Of a stretch of 35,514 nt of DNA, positions 26,174 through 33,096 are shown piece after piece. Below the pieces are notes generated by a model that was not told where the DNA came from, did no database searches, and was given only the letters and a program-made list of their open reading frames with translations. The stretch's first letter is position 1; every line of letters starts with the position of its first letter. Source of the DNA: Pseudoselenomonas ruminantium (GTDB lineage: Bacteria; Bacillota; Negativicutes; Selenomonadales; Selenomonadaceae). Location of the stretch: the NCBI GenBank assembly GCA_002373045.1, contig DFHU01000060.1, forward strand, positions 1 to 35,514, given 5' to 3'. The translations under genes were made by a program, and so were the position numbers.

Positions 26174-27286
26174 ATGTATAATAAAATACTAACTATCATG
26201 GTGATGTTAAGTGTTATTTTTTGCATGCCCTTAGCAGAGGCGGAAGTGCGTTCATACGAGGGCGTGGGAGAATACTGGTTCGGTGAAGGAGAAACACCTG
26301 CGATGGCTAGGGCAAGAGCCCAGGAAAGAGCTGAGCAAAATGCACTAGAACAAGCTGGAGTATATGTAGAAAGTTATACAACAGTCATAAATAACAAGGT
26401 GGAAAAAGATGAAATTAATACTATTGCACAAGGTGTGCTAAAAATCATTGGACAGCCACAGTTTTATCCTTCTGTAGAAGGGAATGGCTATAAGATAAAA
26501 GCTGTTATTAATGCAACTGTTGAAACAAAGGATATAGATGAATGGTTCAAGCATGGAAGTCAAGCGCGTGATGTTCTAATTACTCAAAATAGACTCTTTA
26601 AAGAAATGAATGAAAAGCAAAATGCGCAGATAGCAAATTTGCAAAAACAACTTGCAGAAACAAAGTCTTCTAAGGAAAAGGCAAAAATTGAAGAGAAAGT
26701 AAAAACTGCTGATAATGAGTTCTTAGCAAATGAAAAAGTTAAAAAAGGTAATGTTCTTGTAAATAAAAATGATTATATCACAGCGTTAATGTATTTCGAA
26801 CAGGCCATAGAACTTAATCCTAATAGTGCAAGTGCATATTATGGAAGCGCCTATTGCTATAGTCAAATGCATGATTATGCAAAAGAACGGCAATGTTTAA
26901 CTAGAGCTATTCAAATAAAACCTAATTTTTATCAGGCTTATTATATGAGAGGCCTTTCTTGGGGAACTGAAGAGGCTATGAAATCCCGTGATATTCATAA
27001 AGAACTAGATGATGTAATGCAAAAAAATGATGCATGGAGAAAAAGAAAACAAGAAAAGGAGGAAATTGCAAGACGTAAAATATTAGATTATTCATGTGCC
27101 ATAAATATTAATCCGTATTTCGCTGAAGCGTATATTAATCGCGGGACATCATATATAACAATAAAAAATTACAATTTAGCTGTTATGGATTTGGAAAAAG
27201 GAATTAAGTTAGGGGTGAATGATAAAGTAACTTTAAATTTGGCTAAAATGAGTTTGAATTATGCAAAATCACTTATAAATAAGTAA
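26174..27286 (+). CDS. exported TPR-repeat protein with LPP20/FlgT-like N-terminal domain
   Basis: The 370-residue protein starts with a signal peptide (residues 1-23, ending LAEAEV). An N-terminal domain at about 25-125 contains ARARAQERAEQNALEQAGVYVESYT and ends in a strand with KAVINATVETKDI; this layout resembles the LPP20/FlgT-N fold of envelope proteins. A coiled-coil helix follows (about 145-185, Lys/Glu-rich). At least two or three tetratricopeptide repeats then appear, such as ALMYFEQAIELNPNSASAYYG, with a last repeat at the C-terminus. It probably binds proteins in the periplasm. AGGAGG lies 8 bases before the ATG. The gene is A+T-rich with many ATA and AGA codons, unlike addA, suggesting transfer. 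Confidence 0.82.
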   Translation: MYNKILTIMVMLSVIFCMPLAEAEVRSYEGVGEYWFGEGETPAMARARAQERAEQNALEQAGVYVESYTTVINNKVEKDEINTIAQGVLKIIGQPQFYPSVEGNGYKIKAVINATVETKDIDEWFKHGSQARDVLITQNRLFKEMNEKQNAQIANLQKQLAETKSSKEKAKIEEKVKTADNEFLANEKVKKGNVLVNKNDYITALMYFEQAIELNPNSASAYYGSAYCYSQMHDYAKERQCLTRAIQIKPNFYQAYYMRGLSWGTEEAMKSRDIHKELDDVMQKNDAWRKRKQEKEEIARRKILDYSCAININPYFAEAYINRGTSYITIKNYNLAVMDLEKGIKLGVNDKVTLNLAKMSLNYAKSLINK

Positions 27287-27290
27287 AGAT

Positions 27291-27326
27291 AAGCGCTGGT
27301 AAAGTTTTTACTTACCAGCGCTTTTT
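27291..27326. terminator. bidirectional terminator between convergent genes
   Basis: AAGCGCTGGTAA (27291-27302) pairs perfectly with TTACCAGCGCTT (27312-27323). T-runs follow on the forward side and a weaker one on the reverse side. It serves the TPR gene and probably the convergent OLD-like gene. Confidence 0.85.
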
Positions 27327-27346
27327 GAGCGTTTTAATAGGGGGAT

Positions 27347-29383
27347 TTATACTAATGGTTCTTGTAATATTTGATTGATTACAGTAAAAATTAGATGAAA
27401 ATTATCATGATTTATATGCTGGAATTCTGGTTTTTCTTCTAAAATATATGTTGCAAAATCCATTTTTGATAGTGCCAAATTAGTAGGATTTTCGCTATCA
27501 TCAATAGCGAAGACACGCGATTTAGCATCGCCGTCAATAATTTTTATTTTGTCTTTGCCACAACAATTTATATTGATGCATTGGTATTTTAAATCATGCG
27601 ATATACCACGTTCGTTAAATTCGTTCCCTATATAAAGTCTTCTCAATATACCATTAATTGAAATAGGTGTTTTTATTTCGTCATTTGTATAGTAGTGTTC
27701 TATACAAATTTCTGGTGTATCTTTTCTGTTGTTTGGTAAAGGCAAAATGAATGAAAACACATTATTTCCCCAATCCTTATATTGCATATTTTGGTTATTA
27801 GGTCCTAGCTTGATAATGGTGGATTTATCATCTGCATCGGCGATGAAAATCAGTTTTCTTGATTGCTTGATTTTTGATATTTGTTCGCACATTGCACATA
27901 GGTTCTTGTTTCCCATATTTAATTTAATACAGTTGCTTTTGGGGGAATTTTCCGGTTCGTATTCAAGGAAGATAAAATTAAATGCTGAATATTTTTCTTT
28001 GAATTGTTCTTGCTGGAGGAAAAAGTTAATTGCTGCCTTCATATGTTTCCAATCAGTGGCTCCCTCAGTAATTACTAAGGGGATATCTTGATTTTCTTGG
28101 ATAGCTTTCATTATGGCAGTATGGTGTATTTCTGTTTGTGCAAGATAGTTATAAGCTTTTTGAAATTCAGAAAAACGCTCCGAATCTATTTTTGTTGCTG
28201 ATGGCATTTGGTATATTTCATAACCATCTTTTCCGTATACTTCGTCCATGCCTAATAAAAATAGTGGAGCATGTGTCGAGATAATGAACTGTACTTTCGG
28301 GAAAAGTTTGAGTAGTTTTGGAAGAATTTTCCTTTGTAATGTTGTATGTAAATGCAAGTCTATTTCGTCTATGACAACAATACCAGTAATTTTATCTAAT
28401 GTGATACTTTTGTTAATGTCACTTGAATCGGCGTATCTGATGATTGTTGCAAATATGTTAAAAAGTGCAATTTGTCCTGTTGATAAGGAATCAAGAGAAG
28501 GGATAATCGTTTTATCATCCTGACTTGATTTTATATTAAATCTAGCACCGTTAGAATTCCTATAGTTTAGACCAAAATAAATTTTTTCCCCTAAAATCTC
28601 TCCCATTATCTTTTCGACATTTTTGCGTGCGATACCAAGCAGGTGGATGTTTTGGAAAAATTCTGGTTCGTTATCTTTGTTCAAATGTGCAATGCTTAGA
28701 TTGTTTTCCTTTTCATCAATATCAATTCTTGAATCAACTATAATATCTAAAAGCCACTGTAGTGTGTTTGGGGTTACATTTGTTACGGAGATAGGCTTAT
28801 CTAGGCGGCCATCCCATTTTTGCTTAATTGATAAATGTTCAAAATTTGATATATCATAATATTTACTGCCCATCCAATTCGGTTTTTCGTAACGGTCAGG
28901 TCCAAAGTAACATATCACATTTTGAGAAAAAATATCTTCAGCTTGCTTTGGGGTGGCGCTTATCTTTTTTACATTGTTTTCATCACTCCAATTTAATCCT
29001 TTACTTTCTTTTAATTGCTCTCTTTCTTTGAAATCAGAGTAAGAGATTTTTCCACTCTTGAAAATTGAGTGAATGGATTCATTCTCATGTACATATTCTA
29101 TAAAAGAATACATGAAATCTTTTCCTGTGTTAATTTCTTGGGCTGAAATTGTTTTGTAGTATTGTTGTTCGTTAGATGAATCATCCTTTTCTCTTGCATC
29201 AGAAAAAGATAAAGAAGCAATTTCATACAAAGAATCTATAATGTTAGACAATAGGATGGATTTTCCAGTTCCATTTTCTCCGACAATTACAATGGGCTTA
29301 GGGAGGTTATTGGTAATTGTACAATTAATTGAAGCATCTTCTATTGGGCCTACGTTTATGCTATGAATTCTATTCAAATACAT
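27347..29383 (-). CDS. OLD-like AAA ATPase with TOPRIM domain (possible defence nuclease)
   Basis: The 678-residue protein combines an ABC/SMC-type ATPase with a TOPRIM nuclease-like domain, the layout of OLD-family nucleases. Counted from the start used here, Walker A is GENGTGKS (35-42), the signature is SLSTGQ (299-304), Walker B is IVVIDEID (335-342), and STHA is at 369-372. The TOPRIM part has the catalytic-type Glu in LVITEGATD (Glu440) and the DxD in FIADADD (516-518). OLD proteins cut DNA and several act against phages. No helicase partner (GajB type) is adjacent, so it would be a stand-alone (class 1-like) member. The start at 29381-29383 has GGAGAG 7 bases upstream; an ATG five codons earlier lacks a site. 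It is A+T-rich, like its neighbour. Confidence 0.8.
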   Translation of the reverse strand: MYLNRIHSINVGPIEDASINCTITNNLPKPIVIVGENGTGKSILLSNIIDSLYEIASLSFSDAREKDDSSNEQQYYKTISAQEINTGKDFMYSFIEYVHENESIHSIFKSGKISYSDFKEREQLKESKGLNWSDENNVKKISATPKQAEDIFSQNVICYFGPDRYEKPNWMGSKYYDISNFEHLSIKQKWDGRLDKPISVTNVTPNTLQWLLDIIVDSRIDIDEKENNLSIAHLNKDNEPEFFQNIHLLGIARKNVEKIMGEILGEKIYFGLNYRNSNGARFNIKSSQDDKTIIPSLDSLSTGQIALFNIFATIIRYADSSDINKSITLDKITGIVVIDEIDLHLHTTLQRKILPKLLKLFPKVQFIISTHAPLFLLGMDEVYGKDGYEIYQMPSATKIDSERFSEFQKAYNYLAQTEIHHTAIMKAIQENQDIPLVITEGATDWKHMKAAINFFLQQEQFKEKYSAFNFIFLEYEPENSPKSNCIKLNMGNKNLCAMCEQISKIKQSRKLIFIADADDKSTIIKLGPNNQNMQYKDWGNNVFSFILPLPNNRKDTPEICIEHYYTNDEIKTPISINGILRRLYIGNEFNERGISHDLKYQCININCCGKDKIKIIDGDAKSRVFAIDDSENPTNLALSKMDFATYILEEKPEFQHINHDNFHLIFTVINQILQEPLV

Positions 29384-29427
29384 TTGACTACTCTCCATTT
29401 TAGACTAATAAAGGTATCGACTGAATT

Positions 29428-29490
29428 TTACAGATAGTTTTTATAATGTTTTAACCGATTTAACAGCCGATAGACTTGTGTTGGGGAAAT
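29428..29490 (-). pseudogene. relic of an AlbA/winged-helix regulator C-terminus
   Basis: Read on the reverse strand this segment encodes SPTQVYRLLNRLK followed by a few residues and TAA. The intact regulator at 30323-31972 encodes SPAQAYRLLNRLK in its last winged helix. About 33 of 39 aligned bases agree (29452-29490 against 30391-30429) and all the mismatches noted are transitions. No other part of the gene remains nearby, so this is the tail of a lost or recombined second copy. It sits in the upstream region of the OLD-like gene. Confidence 0.7.
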
Positions 29491-29627
29491 TGGAGCAGGG
29501 TTATGATATATGCTCCGCTTTTTTTATTGGACAACTGCATAATGTGCTTGTTTTCGTCAGTGCAGTAAGAGATGGGGGATTGTTATGGGGGGATAGGATG
29601 TTGCGTGAAAAATGTGGGGTAGCCTCA

Positions 29628-29672
29628 AAATAAAACGAGGATGTGACCATGAGATTTCATAGCCACATTTCG
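29628..29672 (-). repeat. degenerate copy of a dispersed terminator-like repeat
   Basis: GGATGTGACCATG followed by GATTTCATAG and CCACAT closely matches the perfect hairpin at 32055-32099. The left arm here is 29636-29647 and the right arm is 29662-29672, with a gap and mismatches. On the reverse strand the stem is followed by TTTTATTTT, and it lies just after the stop of the DUF4160 gene, so it may still terminate that gene. Confidence 0.65.
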
Positions 29673-29694
29673 GGGGAGTTCAGATTCTGAAGAG

Positions 29695-29964
29695 TTATCG
29701 CTTTAATTCTGCATGCTTAAAGTGTGCCAACCATATTTCGAGCATTCGTGCCCGATTTTTCCGTATGTATCGCAGAATCTTGCTCATGTCTTTGGCTTCG
29801 ACAGTCCCGCAATCCTTGGCAAGTTCTACAGAGTCGGCGGTAATCCAAAATTTGGTAGCGTGTTCGGGATGCCCTTGGGCTACATGAACATGGACTGGTT
29901 CATTATCACCATCGGATTTCACATAGAAATTATAGCCAAGATATATATCAAGCAGTTCGGGCAT
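29695..29964 (-). CDS. DUF4160 domain protein
   Basis: The 89-residue protein matches DUF4160: an N-terminal strand pair (ELLDIYLGYNFYVKSDGD), the signature EPVHVHVAQGHPEHATKFWI, and a helical end (ILRYIRKNRARMLEIWLAHF). The function of the family is not established; members are often found with small partner genes in mobile regions and are suspected toxin-antitoxin-like or regulatory components. It overlaps the upstream gene by 17 bases, so it is translated from the same message. Its base composition is closer to the chromosome than that of the OLD-like gene. Confidence 0.82.
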   Translation of the reverse strand: MPELLDIYLGYNFYVKSDGDNEPVHVHVAQGHPEHATKFWITADSVELAKDCGTVEAKDMSKILRYIRKNRARMLEIWLAHFKHAELKR

Positions 29965-30226
29965 CTTTGTGCTCCCTCCAATCGTCCCAGATAATGGACT
30001 CGTTGGTTGTCAGGTAGTCCTCAATCTTGAAGATGTCTGTTTCGGAAAAGCCAAAGGACTTAACACAGGAGACATCGGGGAGACGCCATTCGCTAAAATT
30101 TTCAGCGTGGCCTTCCTGCTCAATGCGGATTGCTAAATTGATTCCACCATCCCTGTCCTCGTATTCTCTAAGGACATAGACGTTAAGATGAATATCATTT
30201 TTTAACAAGAAAGTTGAATACAACAT
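29948..30226 (-). CDS. small protein of unknown function, partner of the DUF4160 gene
   Basis: The 92-residue protein is not recognised. It is acidic, with strand-rich text at the start (LLKNDIHLNVYVLREYEDRDGGINLAIRIEQ) and a helical end (FSETDIFKIEDYLTTNESIIWDDW). It does not look like DUF2442, the partner most often seen with DUF4160. AGGAGG lies 6 bases before the ATG. Its 17-base overlap with the DUF4160 gene points to a coupled pair. Expression is probably controlled by the palindrome over its promoter. Confidence 0.7.
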   Translation of the reverse strand: MLYSTFLLKNDIHLNVYVLREYEDRDGGINLAIRIEQEGHAENFSEWRLPDVSCVKSFGFSETDIFKIEDYLTTNESIIWDDWREHKDARTA

Positions 30227-30269
30227 GATTTTCCTCCTTAGCTAATACATGACTCCTTGATGGGATACC

Positions 30270-30301
30270 TTCATTATATACCGAAAAAGATATAATGAAA
30301 A
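30270..30301 (-). promoter_or_regulatory. promoter with overlapping palindromic operator of the small gene pair
   Basis: TTCATTATAT (30270-30279) and ATATAATGAA (30290-30299) form a perfect 10-bp inverted repeat with a 10-base spacer, so the half-sites face the same side of the helix. On the reverse strand a TATAAT at 30278-30273 lies inside one arm and a TTTTCA-like -35 box overlaps the other. A dimer bound here would block the polymerase. This fits autoregulation, as in toxin-antitoxin operons, but the regulator is not identified. Confidence 0.6.
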
Positions 30302-30322
30302 TACCAAGATGAACGCTTGACA

Positions 30323-31972
30323 TCATGGAGCAGGCCGGTAGTAGGCCATTTTCCCTTTCCCTTCCAAAACAAGCAAGCCATTTTCCTTCAACCGATTCAA
30401 CAGCCGATAGGCCTGTGCTGGGGAAACGTGTAAAAGGGCGGTGACATCTGCCCGGGTCACGTTTCCTTTTTGGTTGGCTAGTTTCATAATTTGCTGGTTG
30501 TAATCGGCGTAGTCCGTGATGGGTTCTTTGACTAAGTGGTTTTCGCAGGTGGGTACTTTATAGGATTGACCGCTGAAGGTATAATAGATAACTTTCCTCT
30601 GTTTGCTGGTTTTTATCATTTTTTCTGCAGTTAGGGTTTCCAAGGTGCTTTCTAATTTGTAAGCGGGGATGCCTGTGTGAGCAGAGATTTCCTGACATGT
30701 CAGAAGTTGATTTCCTTTTAGCTGGCTGAGCACCATCAATTCATAAATCGTGAAGTCGCGGTGGAGTTGTTCCTGTTTCTTGGTCAGCAGTTGAATGAAG
30801 GTTTTATCCGGGCGGCTGGCAGGAATGTAAAGACGTACGTTATCCGTAGTGGAATTGCTGTAATCCGGAAGCATTTTTCCGTAGCGCAGGCTTCCCGCAT
30901 AGATGCGGTCAATGCCGCGGCCAGAGCGCTCAGCAAGACCGATGCGTTTCAGGCAGTCAGCCAGCACAGGATTGCGCCCATGTGGTTCGGCATCAAGGAG
31001 TTTGTCGTAGGTAACGCCCTGAATAAAGCCTCCGGGGTTACTGATGGTGATGCCTTCCCGTTCAATGAGGACGCGAACCCGGCCCAGCAGGGAATAATCC
31101 CGGTGGCTGTAGGCGTTAATCAATGCTTCGCGAAAAGCTTGGGGAGAATAATGGGGAATGGGCACACGGAACATGCCCACATCCAGTTCATCTTCCTGAT
31201 TGATGGTGGTGAAGTAATTGTTGATTTTTTCAATGCTGGCGAGCAAGGGCAGTGTGTAGGTTTCGTTGATGCGCAGCTGGCCGTTATCCATAATTTGCAG
31301 GGAAGATTCCGCAGTGGGAATAAGTTCCTGCAAGCGTTCCTGACGGCCGATAAGGAGCATACCGGTGACGGTGGGTACATAATCTTCACCGACTTTGGCG
31401 ACAAGCCGCAGGGCTTTGTCCAGTTCCAAATCATCCAGTTCAAGCAGCGTGGGCTCGCCATGATAGGTGCGGATGATATTGCGCAGGCGTTCCCGTTCCG
31501 TGACGTCGAGGTCATGGCGTGTGGTGTCAGGCAAAGGCTGGGCAGAAAAGTCGAGCAGGGAAAGGCTGGACAGTCGGTGGGGAATTTCGTAAGGATAGAG
31601 GGGCACGTTTTCGGGCGTGTGGTCAGCCTTCAGCCTGCGGCGCTGAATTTTTCCTGTGGAACTGGCAACGATGGATGTATATTTCGGTACGCTGATTTTC
31701 AGCACCTGCAGGTTCTTGTCGGTGAGAATGGTGGCCCGCGTGCTGACTGGGGGAACGGTTTTATTGGCGATAAAAGCGGTCAGCCGGGTGATATCCTGAT
31801 GGCTGGGATGCAGCCCGGTTACGGTGCCATCATCTTCTATGCCTAAGTATAAATCGCCGCCTTCGGTGTTGGCAAAAGCGACCACTGCATCAATGATGTC
31901 ATTGTCCGGCAGGGGCTTTTTATCGCTCTTGAATTCAATGGTCAAAGTTTTTGCATGGGGAAGAGTACACAT
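30323..31972 (-). CDS. AlbA/Schlafen-type DNA-binding regulator with ATPase-like and winged-helix domains
   Basis: The 549-residue protein belongs to the family of putative transcriptional regulators with an N-terminal AlbA_2 (Schlafen) domain: LTIEFKSDKK, VVAFANTEGGDLYLGIEDDGTVTGL at about 10-60. A middle region has the GHKL-like phrases AFREALINAYSHRDYS, ISNPGGFIQG and GRNPVLADCLKRIGLAERSGRGIDRI (about 275-360). The C-terminus carries two winged-helix segments, the last being ADVTALLHVSPAQAYRLLNRLKENGLL. The start at 31972 has AGGAGG 8 bases upstream; the ATG two codons earlier is only 2 bases away from it. Two palindromes over its promoter suggest it regulates itself. Confidence 0.88.
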   Translation of the reverse strand: MCTLPHAKTLTIEFKSDKKPLPDNDIIDAVVAFANTEGGDLYLGIEDDGTVTGLHPSHQDITRLTAFIANKTVPPVSTRATILTDKNLQVLKISVPKYTSIVASSTGKIQRRRLKADHTPENVPLYPYEIPHRLSSLSLLDFSAQPLPDTTRHDLDVTERERLRNIIRTYHGEPTLLELDDLELDKALRLVAKVGEDYVPTVTGMLLIGRQERLQELIPTAESSLQIMDNGQLRINETYTLPLLASIEKINNYFTTINQEDELDVGMFRVPIPHYSPQAFREALINAYSHRDYSLLGRVRVLIEREGITISNPGGFIQGVTYDKLLDAEPHGRNPVLADCLKRIGLAERSGRGIDRIYAGSLRYGKMLPDYSNSTTDNVRLYIPASRPDKTFIQLLTKKQEQLHRDFTIYELMVLSQLKGNQLLTCQEISAHTGIPAYKLESTLETLTAEKMIKTSKQRKVIYYTFSGQSYKVPTCENHLVKEPITDYADYNQQIMKLANQKGNVTRADVTALLHVSPAQAYRLLNRLKENGLLVLEGKGKMAYYRPAP

Positions 31973-31994
31973 AGCCATCGCCTCCTTTACGCAT

Positions 31995-32051
31995 ATTTTA
32001 ACACACGCGTGTGTTAAAAATCAATGCATTTAATGCACGCGTGTGTTAAAT
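31995..32051 (-). promoter_or_regulatory. promoter with two palindromic operators for the AlbA-type regulator
   Basis: A perfect 24-bp palindrome at 31996-32019 has the half-site TTTTAACACACG. A second at 32028-32051 has the half-site ATTTAATGCACG with two mismatches against its other arm. The centres are 32 bases apart, close to three helical turns. On the reverse strand TTGATT (32024-32019) and TAAAAT (32000-31995) are 18 bases apart, with the first palindrome filling the spacer. This is a convincing repression layout; the protein that binds is inferred to be the AlbA-type regulator. Confidence 0.75.
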
Positions 32052-32054
32052 GCG

Positions 32055-32099
32055 AAAAAAACGGGGATGTGACCATGGATTTCATAGTCACATCCCCGT
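32055..32099 (-). terminator. terminator of the small secreted protein gene; intact copy of a dispersed repeat
   Basis: ACGGGGATGTGAC (32061-32073) pairs perfectly over 13 bp with GTCACATCCCCGT (32087-32099). On the reverse strand a run of T follows at 32061-32055. It begins a few bases after the reverse-strand stop at 32105. A degenerate copy lies at 29628-29672. Confidence 0.88.
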
Positions 32100-32104
32100 A
32101 GTTA

Positions 32105-32368
32105 TTAGCGAGCCTTTGGCGGCTGCTGTTCTTTTTCCTGCTGCGGTTTTGGCTGTTTTTCGTTTACGGCTTTATTTTTGTCCTGTTTTTTTACGTCATT
32201 TTTCTGCGGCTCAGCTTTCGGTGCTTTTACATCCTGCTTGTCCTGCTGTTGCTGCATGACAGGCGCTTTGGGAGCCGGTGCCTGATTAGCGCTGGCGACA
32301 TTGCCGATAAGACCTGCGGTAAAAGTGGTTGCGGCAAGAGCGGCTGCAGCGAAAAGTTTCTTGTTCAT
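32105..32368 (-). CDS. small secreted Lys/Pro/Gln-rich protein
   Basis: The 87-residue protein has a classic signal peptide (MNKKLFAAAALAATTFTAGLIGNVASA, cleavage after ASA). The mature 60 residues are low in complexity and rich in Lys, Pro, Gln and Asp (for example KAPVMQQQQDKQDVKAPK), with no cysteine and no recognised motif. It is probably disordered and may associate with the cell envelope; this is inference. AAAGGGG precedes the ATG and a perfect terminator follows. Confidence 0.75.
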   Translation of the reverse strand: MNKKLFAAAALAATTFTAGLIGNVASANQAPAPKAPVMQQQQDKQDVKAPKAEPQKNDVKKQDKNKAVNEKQPKPQQEKEQQPPKAR

Positions 32369-32526
32369 TGAGATAATCCCCTTTCAAAATGTAACAGACC
32401 ATCCTTGGGGCTTTTTCCATGACTCTTATCCTACGCGCCGATTCTTGGAATCTGCTAAGAATTGAATTATATTTTGATTAAAAAGCAATTATTTTCAGTT
32501 GTTTTCCGTCAATGTTGAGATTTTCG

Positions 32527-32556
32527 TTGACAGAAATCGCGTATATATGCTATGCT
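32527..32556 (+). promoter_or_regulatory. promoter of tmRNA
   Basis: A perfect TTGACA (32527-32532) is followed after 18 bases by TATGCT (32551-32556). Transcription would start near 32563, about a dozen bases before the mature 5' end, which fits a short precursor. Confidence 0.8.
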
Positions 32557-32575
32557 TATCTATACAATTGAATTT

Positions 32576-32914
32576 GGGGATGTAATGGTTTCGACGGGGT
32601 ATTGAAGCCACGAGGTTCGCAGGCCAATGGTTATGAAGCCTAACTCTTAACCGCTAAATGTAATTGACGAATTCGATTACGCATACGCTGCCTAAGCTTC
32701 GGCTTAGCAGCCCCCTCGGTATCACTAGCTGCGGGCAGGGCTGAGGGTTTCAAATAAGCGCAGCAGTTTTCCTTGTTTTCGCAAAACAAGGTGGTGGGGA
32801 ACTCTGAATCCCAGAGTTGCGCTTCTATGATGCTGGCATCCTCCAGCTATTGCGATAATGCCTTGTGATGTGGATGTATTTCGGACAGGAGTTCGATTCT
32901 CCTCATCTCCACCA
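32576..32914 (+). ncRNA. ssrA: transfer-messenger RNA
   Basis: The 339-base RNA rescues stalled ribosomes and adds a degradation tag. The 5' end GGGGATGTAATGGTTTCGAC and the 3' end GAGTTCGATTCTCCTCATCTCCACCA-type arm (with T-loop GTTCGATTC and encoded CCA) are diagnostic; the acceptor stem pairs GGGGATG with CATCTCC. The tag frame reads through GAA TTC GAT TAC GCA TAC GCT GCC and stops at TAA 32693-32695, so the tag ends EFDYAYAA. The resume codon lies a few codons upstream and cannot be fixed with certainty. A stable hairpin with a TTCG loop follows the tag stop. Confidence 0.97.
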
Positions 32915-32925
32915 AATGCGATATC

Positions 32926-32964
32926 AGCGTTGACTGGTCATTTTTGACTTGTCGGCGCTTTTTT
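32926..32964 (+). terminator. terminator of tmRNA
   Basis: AGCGTTGACTGGTCA pairs with TGACTTGTCGGCGCT through several G-U pairs around TTTT, followed by a run of six T. Outer bases ATATCA and TGATAT extend the stem. Confidence 0.75.
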
Positions 32965-33042
32965 GATATTTGGGAAAAAAATATATTTTGCTCTGCCAAA
33001 ATTCAGCAGGAAATTTTAGGTTGTGTGTAGAATTAGTTGCTT

Positions 33043-33069
33043 CAAATGGGTATAAATCAAGGCTGATAA
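33043..33069 (+). promoter_or_regulatory. possible sigma-28 (flagellar/chemotaxis) promoter
   Basis: CAAA (33043-33046), 15 bases, then GCTGATAA (33062-33069) matches the sigma-28 consensus TAAA-N15-GCCGATAA at 10 of 12 positions. It lies 28 bases before the chemoreceptor gene, where this sigma factor is expected. No good sigma-A pair was found in the same stretch. Confidence 0.5.
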
Positions 33070-33096
33070 TGAGGTAAAATGTAAGGGAGTGAAAAC

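Noticed and set aside
30761..31846. Forward open frame of 361 codons opposite the AlbA-type regulator
   Set aside because: It lies entirely antisense to a well-supported gene, has no ribosome-binding site and no recognisable protein features; it is a shadow of the GC-rich codon pattern.
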